Of a DNA stretch of 44,701 nt, positions 1-7,274 are shown piece after piece. This DNA is from Treponema bryantii (GTDB taxonomy: Bacteria > Spirochaetota > Spirochaetia > Treponematales > Treponemataceae): contig SUWN01000015.1 in the NCBI GenBank assembly GCA_015061465.1, forward strand, positions 1 to 44,701, written 5' to 3'. The translations under genes and the position numbers were made by a program. A model generated the notes under the pieces. The model did not search any database and was not told the origin of the DNA. It saw only the letters and a program-made list of their open reading frames with translations. Each line of letters opens with the position of its first letter. The stretch's first letter is position 1.

Positions 1-1
1 T

Positions 2-445
2 ACAAGAGCCGAAATGCCTGCTCGTTTGGAAGAAATTGCTCACGCAGAGGAAGAAGGCGTAAACTTTAGATTCTTGGAAAATCCAATTGAAGTTTTGGGT
101 AACGAAGAAGGAAAAGTTTGTGGCGTTCGTTGTCTTTCTTACGAACTTGGTGAACCTGATGCTTCTGGACGTAGAAGTCCTGTTGCAATTTCAGGTTCTG
201 AACACGATGTTGAATGTGACGCAATGATTGTTGCATTAGGAAACGGTTCAAATCCATTGTTGGTTGCCACAACTCCTGGTTTGAACGCAGACAACAAAGG
301 ACACATCACAGTTGATGAAAATCAGGCTACTAGCCACGCAAAAGTTTGGGCTGGGGGTGACATTGTTCTTGGTGCTGCTACAGTTATTCTTGCAATGGGT
401 GAAGGTCGTAAGGCTGCCGCTGCAATTAATGAATACTTAAAATAA
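2..445 (+). CDS. gltA: Glutamate synthase (NADPH) small subunit, C-terminal part
   Basis: This is the last ~147 residues of a flavoprotein whose start lies before the window; the frame is open from base 2. The fragment opens with TRAEMPARLEE, a motif typical of the GltD-type small subunit of glutamate synthase. It continues through a nucleotide-binding segment (DAMIVALGNGSNP) and ends with the FAD-binding signature VWAGGDIVLGAATVILAMGEGRKAA. The family passes electrons from NADPH through FAD and Fe-S centres to the large subunit for making glutamate. A sister enzyme such as the NADP-dependent ferredoxin oxidoreductase NfnB shares this C-terminus, so the exact subunit cannot be fixed without the N-terminal part. 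It ends in a strong hairpin terminator. Confidence 0.8.
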   Translation, partial: TRAEMPARLEEIAHAEEEGVNFRFLENPIEVLGNEEGKVCGVRCLSYELGEPDASGRRSPVAISGSEHDVECDAMIVALGNGSNPLLVATTPGLNADNKGHITVDENQATSHAKVWAGGDIVLGAATVILAMGEGRKAAAAINEYLK

Positions 446-472
446 ATTCAGAATTCAGAATTCGGAATTCAG
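445..472. repeat. Heptamer tandem repeat (AATTCRG)x4, locus 1
   Basis: Four head-to-tail copies of the 7-base unit AATTCAG/AATTCGG start at the last base of the gltA stop codon. The same four-unit array recurs at 16652. The last unit is also the outer base of the terminator stem at 466-527. Confidence 0.8.
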
Positions 473-527
473 ATAAAAAAAAGAACGTGGTTATTGCAAA
501 ATAATCACGTTTTTTTTTATCTGAATT
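466..527. terminator. Bidirectional terminator between gltA and the minus-strand isomerase gene
   Basis: A very long hairpin: AATTCAGAT at 466-474 pairs with ATCTGAATT at 519-527, an A-run faces a T-run, and AACGTGGTTATT pairs with AATAATCACGTT with one G-T pair. The A and T tracts give a U-tail in either direction, fitting two convergent genes. Confidence 0.85.
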
Positions 528-534
528 TTTCTTT

Positions 535-1359
535 CTAAATTAAATTCAGTCGCTTTTTTATGTAGGCAACGCTTTGGATGTATTCTTCGTCAGTTGTCAG
601 GTGTTCAATAATCATTGGCATTTGTGGATTTTGTTTGTCGGCAAGTTCTACCAATTTTTCTATGTCCAACGCCCCTTGTCCACATGCGCATTCTTGTAAT
701 TGGAATGTGAATTCTTCTTTTAATCGAATATCTTTTAAGTGACAGCTACAGATTTGACCGTCCAATTTTTCAAAACATTCTTCCAAAAATTCTGTGTTGA
801 AAAAATATTTTTCTGGGCTTGTAATCATGTTTATTGCGTCTAAGTGAGCAGCAAATTCTTTACGGTTTACGTCTTTTATTAAACGAGCGTATTCATCTGG
901 AGTGGAAGGAACCATCCAAGGCATTGATTCAATAGAAAATTTTGTGTTTACAGGTTGCGCTATATCAATAATTTCTTGAATCATGCTAACAATTTGATTC
1001 CAAGTTTCTCTGCTAAAATTTTCTTTGTAGCCACCATCCCATCTTGGTCCGTGAGGAGTTCCTGCAACGTTTACACAACATTTTGCGTGAATTTTGTCTG
1101 CCATTTTTAGTTGTTCGATTGCATAGTTCATTTGTATTTTACGTTCAGTTTCGTCTGCGGCTAGTGTGTTTCGCCAAATTCCAACTTCTGCAATTACAAG
1201 GCCTGCTTCATCTGCGGCTTTTTTATAAGCCATATAAGTTTCTTCTCCTGCCAAATAATTTACAGGAAAATTTACAGATTTTAATCCTAAACCTACGTGT
1301 TTTTTTGCCCAATCTTCTGGTGAATTATGAGCCAACGAGCCTGATATTCCTAATAACAT
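535..1359 (-). CDS. Sugar phosphate isomerase/epimerase family protein (AP-endonuclease-2-like TIM barrel)
   Basis: 274 residues with the features of the xylose-isomerase-like TIM barrel superfamily: an N-terminal strand (MLLGISGSLAH), a metal-ligand-like stretch NVAGTPHGPRWDGGY around residue 97, a glutamate on a strand (KFSIESMPWM), a histidine-aspartate strand (FAAHLDAINM), SCHLKDIRL near residue 205 and a final glutamate (PMIIEHL). These acidic and His residues are the usual divalent metal ligands. The start is fixed by GGAGGT six bases upstream of the ATG. The gene starts 17 bases after the FMN enzyme gene on the same strand, so the two are one transcription unit and probably act on the same 2-hydroxyacid or sugar-acid substrate. 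The substrate is unknown. Family confidence is high, specific function low. Confidence 0.75.
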   Translation of the reverse strand: MLLGISGSLAHNSPEDWAKKHVGLGLKSVNFPVNYLAGEETYMAYKKAADEAGLVIAEVGIWRNTLAADETERKIQMNYAIEQLKMADKIHAKCCVNVAGTPHGPRWDGGYKENFSRETWNQIVSMIQEIIDIAQPVNTKFSIESMPWMVPSTPDEYARLIKDVNRKEFAAHLDAINMITSPEKYFFNTEFLEECFEKLDGQICSCHLKDIRLKEEFTFQLQECACGQGALDIEKLVELADKQNPQMPMIIEHLTTDEEYIQSVAYIKKRLNLI

Positions 1360-1376
1360 GTTACCTCCGAATTATT

Positions 1377-2261
1377 TTAGAAATTTCTTTTGTGAATTAC
1401 GCTTGAATCCATTTGTGAAAGATTTTTGACGCCTGTTCTTGCCATAATTCCTTTTAATTCATCATTCATTTGAACAATTCTTGCTGCTGTTTCTTCTTCA
1501 CCTTTTTTTAATAAAGGCATCAAATGTCGGCCAACACTAACTGCGGTTGCTCCTAATGCAAGTGATTTGTAAACATCCATTCCGCTAACAATTCCGCAAT
1601 CTACAAAAACAGGAATTTGTTTTGAAACGACGTCCAAAATTTCTGGAAGAATAAACAATGGTGGAACAGAAAAAGCCATCATATTGTGGTGATGAGAAAT
1701 TACAATTCCTTGACAACCTGCTTTTAAACATTTTTCTGTGTCTTTTACACTTTGAACGCCTTTTACAATAAAAGGAAGTTTTGTTGATTTAACATAATCA
1801 GTCAATTCATCTGTAGAAACGCTTTTCATTGGAAGACCAAGAACGTTGTCATAATTTCCATCGCCAGAAAAAGAATGATCTACGTCCATTCCAACTGCAA
1901 AACAACCGGCATTTGTTGCGTGTTCAATTTTTCTAAAAATTTCATCTCTGCTTTGGTGAGGTTTGATGATTTTTATTGATTTTGCGCCAGTTGCAATAAT
2001 TTTTTCAAGTTCTTCATCTTCGCCCATTCCAACCCAATGAACTGCGTTTGCGATTTTTGCGGCTTTTGCGTAAATTTCCATCCCGTTTGGAGCGGTGTTG
2101 TGAAGATGAGAAAGAGCCGCCGTCATAATTGGTGTGGAAAATTTTTCACCATAAAGCGTAAATTCTGTAGAAGGAATGTCAGAATCCAAATAACGAGTTT
2201 CTAACAAAAGTGAATCCAAATAATCGCGAGTGATTTTATCTGAGTTTGCAGAATATTCCAT
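1377..2261 (-). CDS. FMN-dependent alpha-hydroxyacid dehydrogenase-like protein with altered active site
   Basis: A TIM-barrel flavoprotein of the lactate/glycolate oxidase family. It shows PIMTAALSH for FMN binding, the conserved lysine in PFIVKGVQS, and the C-terminal phosphate-binding strands PVFVDCGIVSGMDVYKSLALGATAVSVGR. The usual catalytic stretch SNHGGR is replaced by SHHHNMMAF, so the substrate-binding Arg is missing. A five-residue-longer start at 2276 is possible, but TTTGGATGG lies seven bases before the ATG at 2261 and no ribosome binding site precedes 2276, so I prefer 2261. First gene of a two-gene operon with the TIM-barrel isomerase. A second, canonical member of this family is at 39415-40329. 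Confidence 0.75.
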   Translation of the reverse strand: MEYSANSDKITRDYLDSLLLETRYLDSDIPSTEFTLYGEKFSTPIMTAALSHLHNTAPNGMEIYAKAAKIANAVHWVGMGEDEELEKIIATGAKSIKIIKPHQSRDEIFRKIEHATNAGCFAVGMDVDHSFSGDGNYDNVLGLPMKSVSTDELTDYVKSTKLPFIVKGVQSVKDTEKCLKAGCQGIVISHHHNMMAFSVPPLFILPEILDVVSKQIPVFVDCGIVSGMDVYKSLALGATAVSVGRHLMPLLKKGEEETAARIVQMNDELKGIMARTGVKNLSQMDSSVIHKRNF

Positions 2262-2330
2262 AAAAATACCATCCAAAAATTTTCTATCTAAAGTCTAAGG
2301 TATTTTTATAAAAAGAGTAAAAAAAAATAA

Positions 2331-2678
2331 TTAAAAAATTGTAGAATTCTCTTTTTTTCTTACAAAAGTTCCTTGTTTAATGGAATATTCTTTTTTACAT
2401 TTGTTGCAATAAAAAGAAAGAGGATTTTTTTCGCGAATATAAGTCATTTCTTTGTATTGATAATTGTAAACTGGTTCAAATGTGTCGTTATCTTTAATGC
2501 AAGTGTCCGTAGAATTACAGCAATTACAGCGAACTACAAATTTAGTCATCTTAATTTTTTTGATGATTAAAGGAATGTAACTTAAAAAAATGATGACAGC
2601 AGCACCAATTAAAATTTTTATCCAAAACATAAATAAAATTATATAAGTAAATTCGTTTGAATGTAAACATTGATACAT
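2331..2678 (-). CDS. Small membrane-anchored zinc-ribbon-like protein, unknown function
   Basis: About 115 residues. One hydrophobic segment near the N-terminus (ILFMFWIKILIGAAVIIFLSY) is followed by a basic stop-transfer stretch (IIKKIKMTK). The soluble C-terminal part carries CNCCNSTDTC and later CNKC, four or more cysteines in CxxC-type pairs that look like a zinc ribbon. I do not recognise a family. The start is uncertain: the ATG at 2678 and an internal ATG at 2630 both lack a ribosome binding site, and the upstream end overlaps the argA promoter on the other strand. Divergently placed to argA and separated from the FMN operon by ~70 bases. Confidence 0.5.
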   Translation of the reverse strand: MYQCLHSNEFTYIILFMFWIKILIGAAVIIFLSYIPLIIKKIKMTKFVVRCNCCNSTDTCIKDNDTFEPVYNYQYKEMTYIREKNPLSFYCNKCKKEYSIKQGTFVRKKENSTIF

Positions 2679-2698
2679 AAAAAAAAAGGTGTTAAACT
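2670..2698 (+). promoter_or_regulatory. Promoter of argA, probably leaderless
   Basis: TTGATA at 2670-2675, a 17-base spacer, and TAAACT at 2693-2698 preceded by TGT (extended -10). Only six bases separate the -10 from the ATG at 2705, and there is no Shine-Dalgarno sequence. Confidence 0.5.
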
Positions 2699-2704
2699 CA
2701 AAGA

Positions 2705-4024
2705 ATGCTTCAAAACTCTATTACAAAAAAAGCAGAAAACGTACGTGATGTAATTCGTTACTTAAAAAAATTTAATAATGCGCTTGTTGTAATTTATCTT
2801 GATGATAAAACTATCGATTCTCCACTTTTTTCAAGTCATTTACGAGATATTGCGCTTCTTCATCAAGTGGGAATTAAAGTTGTAATTGTTCCGGGGGCGC
2901 GAAAAAGAATTGATGAAATTCTTTCTGCCAGCAAAATTAAGTGTGAATATCACGATGGAATTCGTATTGCGGATGAAGAAGCAATGCCTTTAATAAAAAT
3001 GGCCGCTTTTGATGTTTCAAACACGGTGATGACAAAACTTGCCGCAAAAAATATTACTGCGATTATTGGAAACTGGGTTCATTCGCGCGCAAAAGGAATT
3101 ATTGACGGATTTGATTTTCAAACAGCGGGAGAAATTGACAAATTGAATATTCCGGCAATAAAAACTGTTTTGGAGGATGGTTTTATTCCGATTTTTCCTT
3201 GCATCGGGTGGAATCCTGTGGGACGTCCTTATAATATTTCTTCTGTTTCTTTGGCGCAAAGTATTGCCATTGAATTAAAAGCCGATAAATTATTTTTTAT
3301 GATGGATAATCCTTCTATAAATTCAAGTGAATATCAGATTCCGGCGACTTTTGCACTTTCTCAAGAAGGTGAACTTCCGGCAATGAATTTGGAAGAAGTG
3401 GATGAATTTATCAAACTGAATCCGCAAAAAAATCAAATTACTTCGTTATTAAAAAAAGCAAAAGACGCTTGTAATCAAGGGGTAACTCGTGTTCACTTGG
3501 TTGATGGAAATTTGGACGGAGTTTTGCTTAGCGAAATTTTTAGTGATTTGGGTTCAGGAACAATGATTTACAAAAATAATTATGGGCATATTCGCGATAT
3601 GGAACGTCAGGATGTTGCAGCGGTTCTTTCTTTGATGAAACCATTTGTTCAAGAAGGAAAATTGTTGGAACGTTCGGAACAAGATTTGCTTGATAATTTG
3701 AACGATTATATTGTTTATGAACTAGACGGTGCGATTCGTGCGTGTGCGGCGCTTCATTTGTATGATGATTTGCAAGCCGAAATTGCCGCCGTTGCTGTAG
3801 ACGAATCTTTTGGTAACATGGGAATTGGTCCAAAGTTGATAAAAACTCTCTTACAAAAAGCGCAAAATTATCATGCAAAAAGTGTGTTTATTCTGACAAC
3901 CCAAGCAATTGATTGGTTTGAAAAATTGGGCTTTGTTTTGGACAATGTGGATTCACTTCCAGAAGAAAGAAAACAAAAGTGGAACGCACAACGCAATTCA
4001 AAAGTTTACAGAAAAAAGGATTAA
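2705..4024 (+). CDS. argA: N-acetylglutamate synthase (ArgA type, kinase-like plus GNAT domains)
   Basis: 439 residues. The N-terminal ~290 residues are an amino-acid-kinase fold like acetylglutamate kinase (VIVPGARKRIDEIL, GIRIADEEAM, IGWNPVGRPYNISS). The C-terminal ~145 residues are a GNAT acetyltransferase with the acetyl-CoA loop AVDESFGNMGIGPKLIKTLL and a final WFEKLGF motif. This architecture and length match ArgA, which transfers acetyl from acetyl-CoA to glutamate, the first step of arginine synthesis; in the family the kinase-like domain binds arginine for feedback control. The esterase gene follows after six bases, so the two are probably co-transcribed although not obviously related in function. 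Confidence 0.88.
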   Translation: MLQNSITKKAENVRDVIRYLKKFNNALVVIYLDDKTIDSPLFSSHLRDIALLHQVGIKVVIVPGARKRIDEILSASKIKCEYHDGIRIADEEAMPLIKMAAFDVSNTVMTKLAAKNITAIIGNWVHSRAKGIIDGFDFQTAGEIDKLNIPAIKTVLEDGFIPIFPCIGWNPVGRPYNISSVSLAQSIAIELKADKLFFMMDNPSINSSEYQIPATFALSQEGELPAMNLEEVDEFIKLNPQKNQITSLLKKAKDACNQGVTRVHLVDGNLDGVLLSEIFSDLGSGTMIYKNNYGHIRDMERQDVAAVLSLMKPFVQEGKLLERSEQDLLDNLNDYIVYELDGAIRACAALHLYDDLQAEIAAVAVDESFGNMGIGPKLIKTLLQKAQNYHAKSVFILTTQAIDWFEKLGFVLDNVDSLPEERKQKWNAQRNSKVYRKKD

Positions 4025-4030
4025 AGAAAA

Positions 4031-5122
4031 ATGAAATTATCACAAAACGATTTAGTTTGGTACGGACGAAATTTTACAAAAGATAATGTTACATATTTTG
4101 ACTATTCAGCAAGTGGATTTGAGTTTTGTTTTACAGGAACAAAAGCTCAAATGACAATTTTGAGCGATTCTTCAAACTGGAATGAGGAAAACAAAGGAGT
4201 TTTGGGAATCTACGTTTCAAAAATTAATCCAAGTGATTATAAAGGAAATTCTTTGTGGAATGATTTTCCAGAAGATGTAACTCAAAAAATATTTTTGAAT
4301 GAATACGAAAATAAAATCTTGCTTTTTGAAAGTGAAAAACAAGAAACTGTATTAATTCGTGTTTTAAAATTAAGCGAATGTGCGTTTGGTTATGCAGGGC
4401 TTGCAGATTTACTAATTGACGGAAAACTTGTAAAACCTACTCAACGCGAAGATGACGCTCTAAAAATTGAATTCATCGGGGATTCAATTACTTGCGGTTA
4501 CGGAATTGAAGGCGTGTGGAACGTAGACACTTTTTCTACAAAAACAGAACGCGCCGACAAAGCTTACGCATTTTTGACAGCAAAAAATTTGAATGCAAAA
4601 TTTCATCTTGTAAGTTGGAGCGGAATAGGAATTATTTCTAATTATGTAGATGAAAGTGTGAATGTTCCTTTTATAGATTGGCTCATGCCTTCTAATTGGC
4701 CTTACACAGATAAATCGGCTCAGTTGCGTTTGGGAATGGAACCTGAAATTTGGGATGAAACAAAATTCAGTCCGGATATTGTTGTAATCAATCTTGGAAC
4801 AAATGATGCAAGTTTTGTGCGTGACAAGGAAGAACGTCGTCTTTCTTTTGTAAGTTCGTATAAACAATTGTTGGAAGCGGTTCACAGACGTTCTCCAAAT
4901 GCAAAAATTTGTTGTTGTTTGGGATTGATGGGGCAACTTTTAAACGATTCTGTAAAAGAAGCAATTGAACGTTTTAATAAAGAGTTTCCGAACGTAAAAA
5001 CAAAAATGGTAGATTTTCCTGTTCAGGATGAAAAAGACGGAATTGCAGCAGACTGGCATCCAAGTGCGATAACTCACAAAAAAGCCGCAGAACAATTAGC
5101 CAAAGAATTAAAATCATTTTAA
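4031..5122 (+). CDS. SGNH/GDSL esterase, carbohydrate esterase family 2-like
   Basis: 363 residues in two parts. Residues 1-135 look like the beta-sandwich domain of CE2 enzymes. From about residue 145 there is an SGNH hydrolase: block I EFIGDSITCGYGIEG with the nucleophile Ser, block III VVINLGTNDASF with the oxyanion Asn, and block V AADWHPSAITHKKAAEQL with the catalytic Asp/His region. CE2 enzymes remove acetyl groups from xylan or glucomannan. No signal peptide is visible, so this protein is probably cytoplasmic and may deacetylate imported oligosaccharides. Translationally close to argA (six-base gap). Family assignment is strong; substrate is inferred. Confidence 0.78.
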   Translation: MKLSQNDLVWYGRNFTKDNVTYFDYSASGFEFCFTGTKAQMTILSDSSNWNEENKGVLGIYVSKINPSDYKGNSLWNDFPEDVTQKIFLNEYENKILLFESEKQETVLIRVLKLSECAFGYAGLADLLIDGKLVKPTQREDDALKIEFIGDSITCGYGIEGVWNVDTFSTKTERADKAYAFLTAKNLNAKFHLVSWSGIGIISNYVDESVNVPFIDWLMPSNWPYTDKSAQLRLGMEPEIWDETKFSPDIVVINLGTNDASFVRDKEERRLSFVSSYKQLLEAVHRRSPNAKICCCLGLMGQLLNDSVKEAIERFNKEFPNVKTKMVDFPVQDEKDGIAADWHPSAITHKKAAEQLAKELKSF

Positions 5123-5127
5123 GCAAA

Positions 5128-5201
5128 AATATTGTTGTAATTTATGACAAAAATTGCGATAATGTCATTATAAGGTTTGAAAAAAAATTACAACAAATAT
5201 T
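5128..5201 (+). promoter_or_regulatory. Nested inverted repeats upstream of fabG
   Basis: An outer dyad pairs 5128-5143 with 5185-5201 (16 against 17 bases, one bulged base). Inside it a perfect 6-bp dyad, ATGACA at 5144-5149 and TGTCAT at 5163-5168, flanks 13 bases. A -10-like TATAAG is at 5169-5174 and the outer right arm ends next to the Shine-Dalgarno GGAG at 5202-5205. This may be an operator over the promoter or a hairpin controlling translation. Confidence 0.5.
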
Positions 5202-5213
5202 GGAGATATTAAA

Positions 5214-5969
5214 ATGGAAAATTTAAATGCTGACAAAAAAGTTCTTGTTACTGGTGCAAGTGGTGGAATTGGTAGAGCGATTGCTGTAGAAGCTGCAAAA
5301 GCTGGATATTACGTAATTTGTCACTACAACGGCAATCAGGCAAAAGCTGAAGAAACTTTATCAATCATTAAAGAAAATGGTGGCGAAGGTGAATTAATTA
5401 AATTCGATGTTTCTGACCGCGCAGATTGTAAAGCAAAACTTGATGAAATGACTGCAAAACACGGAGTTCTTTGGGGCGTTGTAAATAACGCAGGAATTAC
5501 TCGCGACAATACTTTTGCTGCTTTAAGTGGTGAAGATTGGGACAAAGTTATTCACACAAATTTGGACAGTTTTTACAATGTTTTAAATCCACTTATTATG
5601 CCAATGGCAAGTAGAAAAAATAAACGCGGTGGAAGAATTATCACAATTTCTTCTGTAAGCGGAATTGGTGGAAACAGAGGTCAGTCAAATTACAGTGCTT
5701 CTAAAGCTGGTTTGATTGGTGCTACAAAAGCTTTGGCTGTAGAACTTGCTGGTAGAAATATTACTGTAAACGCAATTGCTCCAGGTGTAATTGAAACTGA
5801 AATGACAAAAGCAATTCGTCCAGAAGTTTACGAAATTATCATGGGAACAATTCCTATGAAACGTGCAGGAAAACCAGAAGAAATTGGTGCAACTGCTGTA
5901 TTCCTTCTTTCTGAAGCTGCTGCTTACATTACAAGACAAGTTATTACTGTTGACGGTGGTATGCAATAA
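5214..5969 (+). CDS. fabG: 3-oxoacyl-[acyl-carrier-protein] reductase
   Basis: 251 residues, the normal size of FabG. It has the short-chain dehydrogenase signature in full: the NADP-binding glycine motif VTGASGGIGRAIA near residue 13, NNAGITRDN, the catalytic Ser in ISSVSGIGGNRGQSNY, and YSASKAG with catalytic Tyr and Lys. The C-terminus IAPGVIETEMT...PMKRAGKPEEIGATAVFLLSE...QVITVDGGMQ is typical of FabG. It reduces 3-oxoacyl-ACP in fatty acid elongation. A clear GGAG lies nine bases before the ATG. It stands alone rather than in a fab operon, has an unusual nested palindrome upstream and a terminator downstream. Confidence 0.85.
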   Translation: MENLNADKKVLVTGASGGIGRAIAVEAAKAGYYVICHYNGNQAKAEETLSIIKENGGEGELIKFDVSDRADCKAKLDEMTAKHGVLWGVVNNAGITRDNTFAALSGEDWDKVIHTNLDSFYNVLNPLIMPMASRKNKRGGRIITISSVSGIGGNRGQSNYSASKAGLIGATKALAVELAGRNITVNAIAPGVIETEMTKAIRPEVYEIIMGTIPMKRAGKPEEIGATAVFLLSEAAAYITRQVITVDGGMQ

Positions 5970-6002
5970 GATAACGCGTACGCCAGATATGTAAGGCTTT
6001 AG

Positions 6003-6074
6003 TCCATGCCAAAAAGCTGCTGAGATTTTTTTCTTGGCGGCTTTTTTTGTTTTAAAAAATTGATTTGGCATGGA
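6003..6074. repeat. Perfect inverted repeat around the fabG terminator
   Basis: TCCATGCCAAA at 6003-6013 and its exact complement TTTGGCATGGA at 6064-6074 enclose the terminator hairpin, giving a nested structure of 72 bases. Confidence 0.7.
6014..6048 (+). terminator. Rho-independent terminator after fabG
   Basis: AAGCTGC at 6014-6020 pairs with GCGGCTT at 6037-6043 (one G-T pair) and is followed by a run of seven T (6042-6048). Confidence 0.7.
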
Positions 6075-6102
6075 TGAGCGTTAGCGAACCTGAAATAGCT
6101 GG

Positions 6103-6171
6103 TTTGGATGAAGCGATTTCGTCCAAATAAAGATAAAAAACATTGCAAAAAACAAAGATACATTCTATCCT
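6103..6171 (+). promoter_or_regulatory. Hairpin and putative promoter of leuB
   Basis: TTTGGATGAA at 6103-6112 pairs with TTCGTCCAAA at 6118-6127 (one G-T pair, five-base loop). Downstream a plausible promoter is TTGCAA at 6143-6148, a 17-base spacer and TATCCT at 6166-6171, 18 bases before the leuB start. Confidence 0.4.
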
Positions 6172-6188
6172 TTAAAAAGAGGTTTTAT

Positions 6189-7274
6189 ATGAAAAAAACG
6201 ATTGCGTTGATTCCCGGGGATGGGATTGGGCCAGATGTGATTGATGAAGCGGTGAAAGTTTTAAATTGTGTTGCAAATAAATTTGGGCATGAGTTTACTT
6301 ATAAAAATGTAATTGCGGGCGGCAAAGCGATTGATATGTTTAAAAATCCGTTGCCAAAAGAGCAACTTGATATTTGTTTGCACGCGGATTCTGTTTTGCT
6401 TGGTGCTGTGGGCGGTCCCAAATGGGATAACGTGGATGCGTCTATTCGCCCGGAGAAAGCGCTTTTGGGTTTGCGTGGAGGAATGAAAGTTTTTGCAAAT
6501 TTGCGTCCGGCTGTGATGTTTCCACAATTAAAAAACGCGTGTCCTTTAAAAGATGAAATCGTGGGCGACGGAATTGATATTTTGATTGTGCGTGAACTTA
6601 CTGGCGGAATTTATTTTGGCGAGCGCGGGAACAGTTCGGATGGAAAAACTGCGTGGGATACAGAAAAATACACTTGGGATGAAATTGAACGAATTGTCAG
6701 ATTGGGTTTTGAATTTGCAAAAAAACGTCGAAAAATTCTTACTGTTGTTGATAAAGCAAATATTCTTAATTCAAGTCGTTTGTGGCGCAAAGTTACGGAA
6801 TCTATAAAAGGTGAATATCCGGATGTTGAATTGAATTATCTCTATATTGATAACGCAAGTATGCAACTTGTTCGTAATCCTCGTCAGTTTGATGTTATTG
6901 CAACAAGTAATATGTTTGGCGATATTCTTTCGGATGAAGCTAGCCAAATTACCGGTTCAATTGGGATGTTGGCTTCGGCAAGTTTGGGTAGCGGAAAAGG
7001 ACCTGGACTTTATGAACCAATTCACGGGTCGGCGCCTGACATCGCTGGAAAAAACATTGCAAATCCGCTTGCAACAATTTTGTCTGTGGCGATGATGTTA
7101 CGTTACGATTTTAAAATGGAAGAAGAAGCGCTTGCTGTAGAAAAAGCGGTGAACGATGTTCTTGATGAAGGCTGGCGAACTTCTGACATTGCAGGCGACA
7201 TAGAAGCTGTAAAAGCACAAGGAAAGCTTGTTGGTACAAAAGAGATGGGCTCTCTTGTAGTAGAAAAAATCTAG
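6189..7274 (+). CDS. leuB: 3-isopropylmalate dehydrogenase
   Basis: 361 residues from the ATG at 6189, chosen because AGAGG lies seven bases upstream and the family N-terminus [24 protein letters not shown] begins there; an upstream in-frame ATG at 6108 falls inside a hairpin. Family motifs are complete: [43 protein letters not shown], the metal/NAD region [24 protein letters not shown] and [20 protein letters not shown]. The enzyme oxidises and decarboxylates 3-isopropylmalate in leucine synthesis, and homologues also act on the citramalate-derived intermediate for isoleucine. leuA, leuC and leuD are not in the window. The gene faces the citramalate synthase gene across structured repeat copy 1. 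Confidence 0.93.
   Translation: MKKTIALIPGDGIGPDVIDEAVKVLNCVANKFGHEFTYKNVIAGGKAIDMFKNPLPKEQLDICLHADSVLLGAVGGPKWDNVDASIRPEKALLGLRGGMKVFANLRPAVMFPQLKNACPLKDEIVGDGIDILIVRELTGGIYFGERGNSSDGKTAWDTEKYTWDEIERIVRLGFEFAKKRRKILTVVDKANILNSSRLWRKVTESIKGEYPDVELNYLYIDNASMQLVRNPRQFDVIATSNMFGDILSDEASQITGSIGMLASASLGSGKGPGLYEPIHGSAPDIAGKNIANPLATILSVAMMLRYDFKMEEEALAVEKAVNDVLDEGWRTSDIAGDIEAVKAQGKLVGTKEMGSLVVEKI

Noticed and set aside
6108..6188. N-terminal extension of LeuB from the ATG at 6108
   Set aside because: The extra residues are basic and unlike the family, overlap a hairpin and a likely promoter, and the ATG at 6189 has a good ribosome binding site.
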